Assembly: GCF_900112025.1 (NCBI RefSeq)
Contig: NZ_FOKL01000007.1
Coordinates: forward strand, 124,001-188,000
DNA: 64,000 nt
DNA from: Janthinobacterium sp. 344
Lineage (GTDB): Bacteria > Pseudomonadota > Gammaproteobacteria > Burkholderiales > Burkholderiaceae_D
Direction of reading: 5' to 3'
The notes beneath the pieces were generated by a model. The model was not told where the DNA came from and did not search any database. It was given only the letters and a program-made list of their open reading frames with translations. The position numbers and the translations under genes are program-made. This document shows, one piece after another, positions 11,858 through 20,932 of the stretch. The first letter of the stretch is position 1; every line of letters starts with the position of its first letter.

Positions 11858-11983
11858 CTACTCGTGGTAGCGGTCCAACAGCTTGTGATGACTGCCGCGC
11901 ATTTCTTCGATCAGTTCAAAGGCGACAAAGCCGATGATGGCGGCGAAGATGGCGATGAAGAGAAAAACGAGGAAGGTTAACAT
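11858..11983 (-). CDS. Small single-pass membrane protein (41 aa)
   Basis: A 41-residue reading frame, start at 11983 and stop at 11858. The first 25 residues ('MLTFLVFLFIAIFAAIIGFV' onward) are one continuous hydrophobic helix; the tail is charged and ends 'SHHKLLDRYHE'. A plausible minus-strand promoter lies about 85 bases upstream. The ribosome site is weak (GAAAGA). The clean hydrophobic/charged partition and the otherwise empty surroundings argue that it is real. I do not recognise the family. Confidence 0.5.
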   Translation of the reverse strand: MLTFLVFLFIAIFAAIIGFVAFELIEEMRGSHHKLLDRYHE

Positions 11984-12068
11984 GGTCTTTCAGCCGCCGT
12001 TGGACGGCTGTCCGCTGGGTTGCTCAATGTGCCAGAGCAGCGCTCCAACACGTAGTTGATGCAATTAA

Positions 12069-12096
12069 ACTCTAGCAGATCGGCAGCGCTTTGCAA
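12069..12096 (-). promoter_or_regulatory. Putative sigma-70 promoter for the 41-aa membrane protein
   Basis: On the minus strand, TTGCAA (12096-12091), a 16-bp spacer and TAGAGT (12074-12069). It points at the small membrane protein gene, leaving a leader of about 80 bases. Confidence 0.4.
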
Positions 12097-12142
12097 GGCC
12101 GCCGAGTTGTAATTTCCACCAGTATTTGTCCCAGCGCACTTT

Positions 12143-12646
12143 TTGCGCATTTTCCTTATTTCACCAGCAGATCATGCGCCATCACGGCCTTTAGATGAAC
12201 GCTGACGGGGGCACCCGGTTCGCGCTGCGAGAACCCGTCCATCCTGCGCTGGCCTTGCGCTTTTCCCTGTTTCAGTATTACTTCACCACCAGATCATGCG
12301 CCATCACGGCTTTCAGCTAGACGCTGACGGGGTTGCCTGGTTCGTGCTGGGAGAACCTGTCCATCCTGCGCCGGCCTTGCGCATTTCCATGTTTCAGTAT
12401 TACTTCACCACCAGATCATGCGCCATCACGGCTTTCAGGTAGACGCTGATCGGGGCACCCGGTTCGCGCTGCGAGAACCCGTCCATCCTGCGCTGGCCTT
12501 GCGCTTTTCCCTGTTTCAGTATTACCTCACCACCAGATCATGCGCCATCACGGCTTTCAGGTAGACGCTGACGGGGTTGCCTGGTTCGTGCCGGGAGAAC
12601 CTGTCCATCCTGCGCTGGCCTTGCGCATTTCCCTATTTCACCACCA
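12143..12646 (-). repeat. Four tandem 122-bp copies of the sixA 3' end
   Basis: The phrase GATCATGCGCCATCACGGC recurs at 12170, 12292, 12414, 12536 and, inside sixA, 12647: spacings 122, 122, 122 and 111. The copies are homologous to the last roughly 35 codons of sixA plus a short linker ending in TTTCAGTAT. Copies 1 and 3 resemble each other most, as do 2 and 4, so a two-unit block seems to have been duplicated. Read on the minus strand, copies 1, 3 and 4 each keep a 28-codon frame (12156-12242, 12400-12486, 12522-12608) ending like SixA in '…AVMAHDLVVK' and a stop; copy 2 has a nonsense change. Confidence 0.9.
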
Positions 12647-13091
12647 GATCATGCGCCATCACGGCTTTCAGGTAGACGCTGATCGGGTCGCCTGGTTCGC
12701 GCTGGGAGAACCACCACGCGCTGGCCTTGCGCATTTCCCAGTCCTGCTCCTCGCCCGTCAGCAGCAGGGCGGCCGCCTGGCCCAGGGTGGGCTGGTGGCC
12801 GACGATGAGCACGGTTTCCTTGCCGGCCGGCCAGTTGGCCGCCTTCAGGATGTCTTCCGCTTCGGCGCCGGGCGCCAGTTCCGGCATCAGCTTGAACTTG
12901 CGTCCCAGCGCCTCGGCCGTCTGCAGGGTGCGCAAGGCGGGGCTGACGAGAATGCGGCAATTCTCGGACAGTTGCGAGGCCAGCCATTCGCCCATGCGGC
13001 GCGCCTGTTTCTGTCCCTTGACCGTCAGTGCGCGTTCCAGGTCGGGCACGCCCGGCTCGGCTTCTGCGTGTCGCCACAAGATGAGATCCAT
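12633..13091 (-). CDS. sixA: Phosphohistidine phosphatase SixA
   Basis: 152 residues, usual for SixA. Histidine-phosphatase signature 'LILWRHAEAEPG' with catalytic His8, and the second motif 'VLIVGHQPTLGQAAALL' near residues 92-108. SixA removes phosphate from phospho-histidine in HPt domains and in the nitrogen phosphotransferase system. It lies 34 bp downstream of ppk on the same strand, so the two probably form one transcript. Its last codons are the source, or one member, of the tandem 122-bp repeats that follow the stop. Confidence 0.92.
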   Translation of the reverse strand: MDLILWRHAEAEPGVPDLERALTVKGQKQARRMGEWLASQLSENCRILVSPALRTLQTAEALGRKFKLMPELAPGAEAEDILKAANWPAGKETVLIVGHQPTLGQAAALLLTGEEQDWEMRKASAWWFSQREPGDPISVYLKAVMAHDLVVK

Positions 13092-13125
13092 GCTGTGCTC
13101 CTCGGTGTTGAAAGTCGAAATACGC

Positions 13126-15219
13126 TTATTCGCCGACCTCCGCGCCCGGCGTGCCCAGTGTGTGCATCAGGTATTGCTGGGCGCTGAACGGGCTTTGCTT
13201 GCCGCGCGGCTTGCGGCGCGCGTAATGGCCCGTCGGCTCCAGTTCCCATGCATTCGTATTATCCTTCAAATACGGATTCAGGCCCTCGGCGATCACGCGC
13301 CGCTTCAGCGCCCGGTCAAGGACGGGGAAGGCCACTTCCACGCGGCGGAACAGGTTGCGGCTCATCCAGTCCGCGCTGGCCAGGTAGACATCGTGCGCCA
13401 GGTCATTGCGGAAGTAGTAAATGCGGCTGTGCTCCAGGAAACGGCCGATCACGGAACGCACCTTGATATTTTCCGACAGGCCCGGCACGCCTGGCTTCAG
13501 GGTGCACGCGCCGCGCACGATCAGGTCGATCTTCACGCCATCGGTCGAGGCCGCATACAGGGCGCGGATCACCGATTCATCCACCAGCGCATTGATCTTG
13601 ACGATGATGCGCCCGCGCCGGCCCGCGCGGGCGATCTTCGCCTCGTTGCGGATGGCCTTGATGATCTCGCTTTGCAGGCCGAACGGCGCCAGCCACAGGT
13701 GGTTCAGGTTATGCGGCTTGGTCAGGCTGGTCAGGTGGATGAACACTTCGTTCACTTCCACGGCCAGGTCCTGGTTGGCCGTCAGCAAGCCGAAGTCGGT
13801 GTACAGCTTGGTCGTGGTCGGGTGGTAGTTGCCCGTGCCCAGGTGGGCATAGAAGCGCAGCGCGCCTTCCTCGCGGCGGATGACGAGCGCCACCTTGGCG
13901 TGCGTCTTCAAGCCCACCACGCCGTAGACGACTTGCGCGCCGGCCTGTTCCAGCTTGTCGGCCCAGTTGATATTGGCCTCTTCGTCGAAGCGTGCCATCA
14001 GTTCCACGATGACCGTCACTTCCTTGCCCATCTTCGCGGCCGTGATCAAGGATTCCATCAGGTCCGAATTCATGCCGGTGCGGTAAATGGTTTGCTTGAT
14101 GGCCACGACGGACGGGTCGTAGGCGGCGCTGCGCACGAAGTCGATCACGGTCTGGAACGACTGGTAGGGGTGGTGCAGCAGGATGTCGTGCTTGTTCAGC
14201 GCGGCAAAGATGTCGTTGCCGATGGCTTTATGGGCCAGACCCGGGAAGAAGGGCGGGAAGCGCAGCTCGGGCTGCTTCACGTGGTCGATCATTTCCGACA
14301 GGCGCACCAGGTTCACGGGGCCGTTGACCCTGTACAGGCGGCTTTGATCGAGGCTGAACTGGTCGAGCAGGAACTGCGACAGTTCCGGCGGACAGTTGCG
14401 CGCCACTTCCAGGCGCACGGAGGTGCCGAACTGGCGGCCCACGAGCTCGCCTTTCAGGGCCTGGCGCAGATTCTTGACTTCGTCTTCATCCACCCACAGG
14501 TCGCTGTCGCGCGTGACGCGGAATTGCGAATAGGCGATCACTTCGCGTCCGGCGAACAGGTCGGAGATATGCGCGTGGATGACGGAAGATAATAAACAGA
14601 AGGAGACGCCATCGCCGGAAATGTCATCGGGCAGCTTGATGACGCGCGGCAAGACGCGGGGCGCCTTGACGATGGCGATCGCCGTGCCGCGCCCGAACGC
14701 GTCCTTGCCGCTCAGCGAGACGATGAAATTGAGACTTTTGTTTACCACCTGCGGGAACGGGTGGGCCGGGTCCAGGCCGATCGGCGTCAGCAGGGGACGC
14801 ACTTCGCGGTCGAAATATTCCTTCACCCACGCGCGCTGCGCCTCGTTGCGGTCGCTGTCGCGCAGCAAGTGCACGCCCGCTTCGCGCAGGGCCGGCAAGA
14901 CGTCGTTATTCAATATCTCGTACTGGCGTTCCACCAGCGCATGGCATTCCTTGCCGATACGCTCCAGGTTGGCCGCCAGGGCAGGGTGGCCCGCCAGCGA
15001 ACCGCCGATGCTGCCGGCCGCCAGCAGGCTGGCCACGCGCACCTCGAAAAACTCATCCATGTTACTGCTGACGATGCACAGGTAGCGCAGGCGCTCGAGC
15101 AGGGGAATGCTCGGATCTTCCGCCTGGGCCATCACGCGCCGGTTGAAAGTCAGTTGCGACAGTTCGCGGTCAAGCAAGATGCCCGATTTCGTCACTTCCA
15201 TGTGCAGTTCAGGTTTCAT
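13126..15219 (-). CDS. ppk1: Polyphosphate kinase 1
   Basis: 697 residues, normal for PPK1. It makes inorganic polyphosphate from ATP through a phospho-histidine. Visible landmarks: N-terminal 'LDRELSQLTFNRRVMAQAED', 'SSNMDEFFEVR', 'HHPYQSFQTVIDF', and the phospho-acceptor region 'FYAHLGTGNYH', where the His at about 459 aligns with the catalytic histidine of E. coli PPK. It is divergent from pstS across a 280-bp region full of Pho-box-like repeats, which links polyphosphate storage with phosphate uptake. A TAGAAT -10 element lies at 15250-15245 on its strand. Confidence 0.96.
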   Translation of the reverse strand: MKPELHMEVTKSGILLDRELSQLTFNRRVMAQAEDPSIPLLERLRYLCIVSSNMDEFFEVRVASLLAAGSIGGSLAGHPALAANLERIGKECHALVERQYEILNNDVLPALREAGVHLLRDSDRNEAQRAWVKEYFDREVRPLLTPIGLDPAHPFPQVVNKSLNFIVSLSGKDAFGRGTAIAIVKAPRVLPRVIKLPDDISGDGVSFCLLSSVIHAHISDLFAGREVIAYSQFRVTRDSDLWVDEDEVKNLRQALKGELVGRQFGTSVRLEVARNCPPELSQFLLDQFSLDQSRLYRVNGPVNLVRLSEMIDHVKQPELRFPPFFPGLAHKAIGNDIFAALNKHDILLHHPYQSFQTVIDFVRSAAYDPSVVAIKQTIYRTGMNSDLMESLITAAKMGKEVTVIVELMARFDEEANINWADKLEQAGAQVVYGVVGLKTHAKVALVIRREEGALRFYAHLGTGNYHPTTTKLYTDFGLLTANQDLAVEVNEVFIHLTSLTKPHNLNHLWLAPFGLQSEIIKAIRNEAKIARAGRRGRIIVKINALVDESVIRALYAASTDGVKIDLIVRGACTLKPGVPGLSENIKVRSVIGRFLEHSRIYYFRNDLAHDVYLASADWMSRNLFRRVEVAFPVLDRALKRRVIAEGLNPYLKDNTNAWELEPTGHYARRKPRGKQSPFSAQQYLMHTLGTPGAEVGE

Positions 15220-15306
15220 ATTCTTTTGTCTTTGCAGATAGTTAATTCTAGCCGTATTTCATCCATATTTCATCGCATATGACGCGTTGTGAGTGTAATC
15301 ATGAAA

Positions 15307-15346
15307 TATGACGTAAGCGTGACATAAGCTGTCATAAAGCGTCGCC
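15307..15346 (+). promoter_or_regulatory. Tandem Pho-box-like repeats between ppk1 and pstS
   Basis: Four half-sites in an 11-bp register: TATGACG (15307), CGTGACA (15318), CTGTCAT (15329) and CGTCGCC (15340), separated by taag, taag and aaag. Only the middle two are close to the PhoB half-site CTGTCAT. They could serve ppk1, pstS or both. Confidence 0.55.
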
Positions 15347-15417
15347 CGCCCTGTCATTTTTCGCCCCGAAAAGGCGATTTCCCCGGGCGTAGGCAAATAT
15401 TTCATGAAATCCGGCGC

Positions 15418-15451
15418 ATGTCATAAAGCTGTCATATTCGCTTGCTAGACT
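15418..15451 (+). promoter_or_regulatory. Pho box and -10 element of pstS
   Basis: ATGTCAT (15418-15424), AAAG, CTGTCAT (15429-15435), then 10 bases and TAGACT (15446-15451). This is the classical PhoB-activated layout, the Pho box replacing the -35 hexamer. It lies about 50 bp before the pstS start. Confidence 0.88.
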
Positions 15452-15501
15452 GCGCAGCATTCAACCGGGACTTTGTGCCCTAACAACCCTGAGGACTTGA
15501 T

Positions 15502-16551
15502 ATGCAAATGAAGCAAATGTTCAAATTTATCGTCGTGGGTGCTTCGGCAGCGATGGCATTTTCTTCCGCTTCCGTCATGGCGGCAGATATGACAGGTGCT
15601 GGTGCTACCTTCCCGTACCCGATCTACGCCAAATGGGCTGAGACGTACAAAGCCAACACGGGCAACGGCCTGAACTACCAGTCCGTCGGTTCGGGTGCAG
15701 GCATCAAGCAAATCAAGGCCAAGACTGTTGAATTCGGCGCATCCGACATGCCTTTGAAGGCGGAAGAGCTGGAAGAAGCGGGCCTGATGCAATTCCCGGC
15801 CATCATGGGCGGCGTGGTCACCATCGTCAACCTCGACGGCGTGACCCCAGGCCAGCTGAAAATGACGGGCAAGATCGTTGGCGACATCTACCTGGGCAAG
15901 ATCACCAAGTGGAGCGCTCCTGAAATCGCCGCCGTGAACCAGGGCGTCAAGCTGCCGGACACGGAAATCACCGTGGTGCACCGCGCCGACGGTTCGGGCA
16001 CGTCGTTCCTGTTCACCGACTTCCTGTCGAAAACCAACCCGGAATTCAAGTCGAAAATCGGCGCCGGCTCGGCTGTGAAATGGGCCGTGGGCGTGGGCGG
16101 CAAGGGTAACGAAGGCGTTGCTGCCAACGTACAGCGCATCAAGGGTTCGATCGGCTACGTCGAGTGGGCTTACGCCAAGAAAAACAAGATGTCGCACACC
16201 CAGCTGCAAAACAAGGACGGCAACTTCCTGCAACCGGACGACGAAAACTTCAAAGCCGCTGCCGCTTCGGCACCATGGACGCAAACCCCAGGCTTCGGCG
16301 TGGTACTGACCGACCAGGCTGGCAAGAACAGCTGGCCGATCACGGGCGTGTCGTTCATCCTGATGCACAAAGTGCAGGCTGACGCCGCCAAGGCCAAGGA
16401 AGTGCTGAAATTCTTCGACTGGGCCTACAAGAACGGTGGCGCCGCCGCGGCTGAACTGGACTACGTGCCGATGCCGGCATCGGTCGTGAAGCTGGTGCAG
16501 GAATCGTGGAAAGCCAATTTGAAAGACGCATCGGGCAAGTCGATCTATTAA
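15502..16551 (+). CDS. pstS: Phosphate ABC transporter binding protein PstS
   Basis: 349 residues with a signal peptide (about 1-27, '…SSASVMAADMTGAGATFPYPIYAKW' around the cleavage). It captures periplasmic phosphate for PstCAB. Typical phosphate-binding loops are 'GAGATFPYP', 'SVGSGAGIKQIKA', 'FGASDMP' and 'HRADGSGTSFLF'. The start at 15502 follows a GAGGA ribosome site. Codon use is more regular than in the neighbours, consistent with high expression. It is first in pstSCAB-phoU-phoBR and directly behind a Pho box. Confidence 0.97.
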   Translation: MQMKQMFKFIVVGASAAMAFSSASVMAADMTGAGATFPYPIYAKWAETYKANTGNGLNYQSVGSGAGIKQIKAKTVEFGASDMPLKAEELEEAGLMQFPAIMGGVVTIVNLDGVTPGQLKMTGKIVGDIYLGKITKWSAPEIAAVNQGVKLPDTEITVVHRADGSGTSFLFTDFLSKTNPEFKSKIGAGSAVKWAVGVGGKGNEGVAANVQRIKGSIGYVEWAYAKKNKMSHTQLQNKDGNFLQPDDENFKAAAASAPWTQTPGFGVVLTDQAGKNSWPITGVSFILMHKVQADAAKAKEVLKFFDWAYKNGGAAAAELDYVPMPASVVKLVQESWKANLKDASGKSIY

Positions 16552-16586
16552 TTCGATAGCCTGACCATCTAAGTACCCATCCTTGT

Positions 16587-16659
16587 CCCCGCCAGCAGCA
16601 CGGCGGGGCAGGGAGTTAGCCAGGACCGCCCGCAAGCCCTTGCAGACGGTCCTGGCTAA
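16587..16659 (+). promoter_or_regulatory. Two hairpins between pstS and pstC
   Basis: Hairpin 1: CCCCGCC (16587-16593) with GGCGGGG (16602-16608). Hairpin 2: TTAGCCAGGACCG (16616-16628) with CGGTCCTGGCTAA (16647-16659), a perfect 13-bp stem. Neither is followed by a T run. They may be partial terminators or 3' stabilisers that let pstS exceed pstCAB, as is usual for binding-protein genes. Confidence 0.6.
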
Positions 16660-16740
16660 GAAGCAACAATAAAACAAGAGTTAACAACAGCAGTACCTGC
16701 AAACGGTAGTACCGGCAGTACCACCCACATCTGGCACAAT

Positions 16741-17760
16741 ATGAGCGCACAATCTACCTCCTCCACGATCCCCCTGCCAGGCGGCACCATGACCGATTCC
16801 ATCAGTCACGCGCAAATGCTTTCCACCATGCGCAAGCAGCGCTTCCAGGATTTCATGTTCCACAAGGTGACGATGCTGTTCGCCCTGTCGGTGCTGGTCG
16901 TCCTGGTCGGCATCATCATTTCGCTGATCATGGAATCGATCCCGGCCTTCAAGACCTTCGGCCTGCATTTCATCGTGTCGGCCGAATGGGACCCCGTCAA
17001 TGACCAGTACGGCGCCCTGATCCCCATCATCGGCACCCTGGTGACGTCCGTGATCGCCCTGTTGATCGCCTTTCCCGTCAGCTTCGGCATCGCCCTGTTC
17101 CTCACGGAAATTTGCCCGGCCTGGCTGCGCCGCCCGCTGGGCACGGCGGTTGAGCTGCTGGCTGGCGTGCCGTCGATCATCTACGGCATCTGGGGCCTGT
17201 TCGTGTTCGCCCCCCTGTTCGCCGACCACGTCCAGCCCCTGCTGAAGGCCACCCTGGGCAACCTGCCTGTCATCGGCTCGCTGTTCAGCGGCCCCATGAT
17301 GGGCATCGGCTTGCTGACGGCCGGCCTGGTGCTGGCCATCATGATCATCCCCTTCATCGCTTCCGTGATGCGCGACGTGTTCGAGATCGTCCCTGCCGTG
17401 CTGAAGGAATCCGCATACGGCCTGGGCTGCACGCGCTGGGAAGTGGTGCGCAAGATCGTCTTGCCATACACCAAGACCGGCGTCGTCGGCGGCGTCATGC
17501 TGGGCCTGGGCCGCGCGCTGGGCGAAACCATGGCCGTGACCTTTGTCATCGGCAACGCGAATAAACTGTCGTGGTCGCTGTTTGCTGCCGGTAACAGCAT
17601 CACCTCGCTGCTGGCCAATGAATTCGGCGAAGCGCAATCGGCGCTGCACGTGTCCTCGCTGTTCTCGCTGGCCCTGATCCTGTTTGTCATCACCTTTATC
17701 GTCTTATCCGCCGCCAAGCTGATGTTGGCTGGCATGTCCCGCAAGGAAGGCACGAAATGA
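16741..17760 (+). CDS. pstC: Phosphate ABC transporter permease PstC
   Basis: 339 residues with six predicted membrane helices and the binding-protein-dependent transport loop '[19 protein letters not shown]' near 255-275. It forms the membrane channel of the Pst importer with PstA. The ATG at 16741 has no ribosome site; the in-frame ATG at 16789 ('[11 protein letters not shown]') follows AGGCGG and may be the true start, giving 323 residues. The stop overlaps the pstA start (ATGA). Confidence 0.95.
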   Translation: MSAQSTSSTIPLPGGTMTDSISHAQMLSTMRKQRFQDFMFHKVTMLFALSVLVVLVGIIISLIMESIPAFKTFGLHFIVSAEWDPVNDQYGALIPIIGTLVTSVIALLIAFPVSFGIALFLTEICPAWLRRPLGTAVELLAGVPSIIYGIWGLFVFAPLFADHVQPLLKATLGNLPVIGSLFSGPMMGIGLLTAGLVLAIMIIPFIASVMRDVFEIVPAVLKESAYGLGCTRWEVVRKIVLPYTKTGVVGGVMLGLGRALGETMAVTFVIGNANKLSWSLFAAGNSITSLLANEFGEAQSALHVSSLFSLALILFVITFIVLSAAKLMLAGMSRKEGTK

Positions 17761-18644
17761 GCCAAGTTAGCACTCTCGACGTTCCGGCCAAGCCGGCCAT
17801 GAACCCCGTCTACCGCAAGCGGTTGCTGATGCACCGCGTCGGCATCGCCCTGTCGGTGGCGGCCATGGCCCTGGGCCTGGCCGTGCTCGTGTGGATTCTG
17901 TTCACCCTGGTCATCAAGGGTTTCGGCGCCCTGTCGGTCGACCTGTTCACGCAAACGACGCCGGCCCCGGGCAGCGAAGGCGGCGGCCTGATCAATGCGA
18001 TCGTCGGCAGCGCCCTGATGGTCGGCCTGGCCACCCTGGTCAGCACCCCGATCGGCATCCTGGCCGGCATCTACCTGGCCGAATACGGCGAAGAAAACAA
18101 GCTGGCGCAAGTGACGCGCTTTGTCACCGACATCATGCTGTCGGCCCCATCGATCGTCATCGGCCTGTTCGTCTACGCGCTGTACGTGGCGCACGTCAAA
18201 CACTTCTCCGGTTATGCCGGTGCCATCGCGCTGTCGCTGATCGCCGTGCCGGTGGTGGTGCGCACGACGGACAATATGCTGCGCCTGGTGCCGAACAGCC
18301 TGCTGGAAGCCGCGTTTGCCCTGGGCGCGCCGCGCTGGAAGGTCGCCACCCTGGTGCGCCTGCGCGCCGTCAAGGCTGGCGTCATCACCGGTGTGCTGCT
18401 GGCCCTGGCCCGCATCGCCGGCGAAACGGCACCGCTGCTGTTCACGGCCCTGAATAACCAGTTCCAAAGCTTCAACATGAATGCGCCGATGGCCAACTTG
18501 CCGTCCGTCATCGCCTCGTTTGCAATGAGCCCGTACGACAACTGGCGCTCGCTGGCCTGGGGCGGCGCACTGCTGATCACCTTCAGCGTGCTGGCCTTAA
18601 ATATCCTGTCGCGCACCGTGTTCAGCCAAAAAGTCCCACATTAA
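17757..18644 (+). CDS. pstA: Phosphate ABC transporter permease PstA
   Basis: 295 residues, six predicted membrane helices, with the family loop '[20 protein letters not shown]' around 220-240. It pairs with PstC in the inner membrane. It overlaps pstC by four bases and is followed by pstB after 26 bp, so the operon is tight. Confidence 0.96.
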   Translation: MSQVSTLDVPAKPAMNPVYRKRLLMHRVGIALSVAAMALGLAVLVWILFTLVIKGFGALSVDLFTQTTPAPGSEGGGLINAIVGSALMVGLATLVSTPIGILAGIYLAEYGEENKLAQVTRFVTDIMLSAPSIVIGLFVYALYVAHVKHFSGYAGAIALSLIAVPVVVRTTDNMLRLVPNSLLEAAFALGAPRWKVATLVRLRAVKAGVITGVLLALARIAGETAPLLFTALNNQFQSFNMNAPMANLPSVIASFAMSPYDNWRSLAWGGALLITFSVLALNILSRTVFSQKVPH

Positions 18645-18670
18645 ACAGATACCGAGCGAAGCGAACCCCT

Positions 18671-19465
18671 ATGAATACGCAAATGAATCCAGCCCAAGAC
18701 TTGGCACCAAAGAAAAAAACCATCGAGATTTCGGGCCTGAACTTTTTTTACGGCAAAACGCAAAGCTTGCATAACGTCAACCTGGACATCCACGAGAAAA
18801 AGGTCACGGCCTTCATCGGCCCGTCCGGTTGCGGCAAGTCGACCCTGCTGCGCACCCTGAACCGCATGTACGACCTGTATCCGGGCCAGCGCGCGGAAGG
18901 CTCCATCCTGTACCGCGGCCGCAACGTGCTCGACGCCGACCAGGACGTCAACATGCTGCGCGCCAAGGTCGGCATGGTGTTCCAGAAGCCGACGCCATTC
19001 CCCATGTCCGTGTACGACAACATCGCCTTCGGCGTGCGCCTGTATGAAGACCTGTCGAAGGGCGAGATGGACGAGCGCGTCGAGTGGGCCCTGAAAAAGG
19101 CCGCGCTGTGGGGCGAGGTCAAGGACAAGCTGACGAAGAGTGGCCTGTCGCTGTCGGGCGGCCAGCAGCAGCGCCTGTGCATCGCGCGCGGCGTGGCCGT
19201 GAAACCGGACGTCTTGCTGCTCGATGAACCGACCTCGGCGCTGGACCCGATCTCCACCTCGAAGGTGGAAGAGCTGATCAGCGAACTGAAACAGGATTAC
19301 ACGATCGCCATCGTGACGCACAATATGCAGCAGGCGGCGCGCTGCTCCGACTACACGGCGTATATGTACCTAGGCGAACTGGTGGAATTCGGCGAAACGG
19401 ACCAGATCTTCATGAATCCGGCCCGCAAGGAAACGCAGGATTACATCACGGGCCGCTTCGGCTGA
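18671..19465 (+). CDS. pstB: Phosphate ABC transporter ATPase PstB
   Basis: 264 residues. Walker A GPSGCGKS at 50-57, signature LSGGQQQR at 161-168, Walker B '[12 protein letters not shown]' just after, and the PstB-typical 'RMYDLYPG' and '[13 protein letters not shown]'. It powers phosphate import and, with PhoU and PhoR, reports phosphate status. Start at 18671; a nearby second ATG would remove eight residues without affecting domains. Confidence 0.97.
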   Translation: MNTQMNPAQDLAPKKKTIEISGLNFFYGKTQSLHNVNLDIHEKKVTAFIGPSGCGKSTLLRTLNRMYDLYPGQRAEGSILYRGRNVLDADQDVNMLRAKVGMVFQKPTPFPMSVYDNIAFGVRLYEDLSKGEMDERVEWALKKAALWGEVKDKLTKSGLSLSGGQQQRLCIARGVAVKPDVLLLDEPTSALDPISTSKVEELISELKQDYTIAIVTHNMQQAARCSDYTAYMYLGELVEFGETDQIFMNPARKETQDYITGRFG

Positions 19466-19515
19466 TCCATCCCGCATAGCTATATATACAAGACAACTGA
19501 ATACGGAGAGACAGC

Positions 19516-20226
19516 ATGATAGGCGAACATTCATCCAAGCAATACGACAACGAACTCGAAGCCATCCGCTCGAAGGTGCTGCTCATGGGCGGCATCGTTG
19601 AAACCCAGTTCCTCGACGCGATGACCTGCTTTCGCATCGGCAACCCGGAGCGCGCCGACCGCGTGATGCGCGAAGACGACGTCGTCAACCAGCTGGAAGT
19701 ATCGTTGGATGATGCCTGCAGCCATCTGATCGTGCGCCGCCAGCCGGCCGCCAACGATCTGCGCACCATCATGGCCACCATCAAGGTGATCACGGATCTT
19801 GAGCGCGTCGGCGACGAGGCGACCAAAATCGCCCGCGTGGCGAAGAACCTGCACAAGCGCGGCAACGCCGTCGTCAACCACTACGAGATGGTGCGCGGCA
19901 TCGCCAACACGGCCACCGACATGCTGCACGACGCCCTGGACGCTTTCGCGCGCAATGATGGCAAGCAGGCATTACAATTAATTGCACAAGATGCCATCAT
20001 CGATCATGAGTTTCGGTCTATCATGCGCAACTTGATTACTTTTATGATGGAAGACCCGCGCACCATTTCGGCGGCGCTCGATACCCTGTGGGTGGCCAAG
20101 GCCATCGAACGGATCGGCGACCATGCGAAAAACATCGCCGAATACGTGATTTACGTGGTTGAGGGCAAGGACATCCGCCACACCAAGGTGGCTGCTCCCG
20201 CCATTTCCGAGGAGCTCCCTGAGTAA
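19516..20226 (+). CDS. phoU: Phosphate signalling protein PhoU
   Basis: 236 residues, two PhoU three-helix repeats with the metal-binding motifs 'ERVGDEATKIA' (about 97-107) and 'ERIGDHAKNIAEY' (about 197-209). PhoU bridges the Pst transporter and PhoR, keeping the kinase off when phosphate is plentiful. It sits between pstB and phoB, with only five bases before phoB. Confidence 0.96.
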   Translation: MIGEHSSKQYDNELEAIRSKVLLMGGIVETQFLDAMTCFRIGNPERADRVMREDDVVNQLEVSLDDACSHLIVRRQPAANDLRTIMATIKVITDLERVGDEATKIARVAKNLHKRGNAVVNHYEMVRGIANTATDMLHDALDAFARNDGKQALQLIAQDAIIDHEFRSIMRNLITFMMEDPRTISAALDTLWVAKAIERIGDHAKNIAEYVIYVVEGKDIRHTKVAAPAISEELPE

Positions 20227-20231
20227 GCTTT

Positions 20232-20921
20232 ATGGCATCTGATAAAACCACGGTATTGATTGTTGAAGATGAGCCGGCCATCGTTGAACTGGTGACCTAT
20301 TCGCTGCGCGAATCCGGCTGGAATTGCTGTTCCGTACAGAACGTCGCCGATGCCTGGGAATTCATCCAGCACCGCACGCCGCACCTGATCCTGCTGGACT
20401 GGATGCTGCCGGACCAGACGGGCCTGCGCCTGCTGTCGCGCATCCGCGCCGACCGCAATTTCGCCGCCATCCCCGTCATCATGCTCACCGCCAAGAGCAT
20501 GGAAGAAGACAAGCTGGCCGGCCTGAACAGCGGGGCCGACGATTACGTCACCAAGCCGTTCTCGCCGCGCGAGCTGCTGGCCCGTGCCAAGGCCCTGTTG
20601 CGACGCAAGAGCCCGGAACACGCGCAGGCGCCCATGCGTGCCGGCAACGTGGCACTGGACCCCGTCAGCTGCACCGTGATGATGGATGAACAGAAGATCG
20701 ACATCGGCCATGCCGAATACAAGCTGCTGAAATTCCTGCTGGCCCATCCTGAGCGCGTGTTTTCGCGCAGCCAGCTGCTCGACAAGGTGTGGGGCGACCA
20801 TGTGGTGATCGAGGAACGCACGGTCGATGTCCACGTATTGCGCTTGCGCAAAGCCTTGAAGGAGGCGGAAAGCCTGATCAAGACCGTGCGCAGCGTCGGC
20901 TACATGTTGTCTGAAAAGTAA
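20232..20921 (+). CDS. phoB: Response regulator PhoB
   Basis: 229 residues. Receiver domain with phospho-acceptor Asp56 ('LILLDWMLPDQTG') and the conserved Lys in 'VTKPFSPREL', then an OmpR-type winged helix ending 'RTVDVHVLRLRKALKEAE…RSVGYML'. Phosphorylated PhoB binds Pho boxes such as the one before pstS. The ribosome site overlaps the phoU stop. phoR follows 11 bases later. Confidence 0.97.
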   Translation: MASDKTTVLIVEDEPAIVELVTYSLRESGWNCCSVQNVADAWEFIQHRTPHLILLDWMLPDQTGLRLLSRIRADRNFAAIPVIMLTAKSMEEDKLAGLNSGADDYVTKPFSPRELLARAKALLRRKSPEHAQAPMRAGNVALDPVSCTVMMDEQKIDIGHAEYKLLKFLLAHPERVFSRSQLLDKVWGDHVVIEERTVDVHVLRLRKALKEAESLIKTVRSVGYMLSEK

Positions 20922-20932
20922 AGCTGGTCTCT

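Noticed and set aside
12143-12646. CRISPR array
   Set aside because: The 122-bp units are contiguous copies of sixA coding sequence, not short repeats with unique spacers.
12540-14592. Plus-strand frames across sixA and ppk1
   Set aside because: Antisense to well-supported minus-strand genes, with no domain content.
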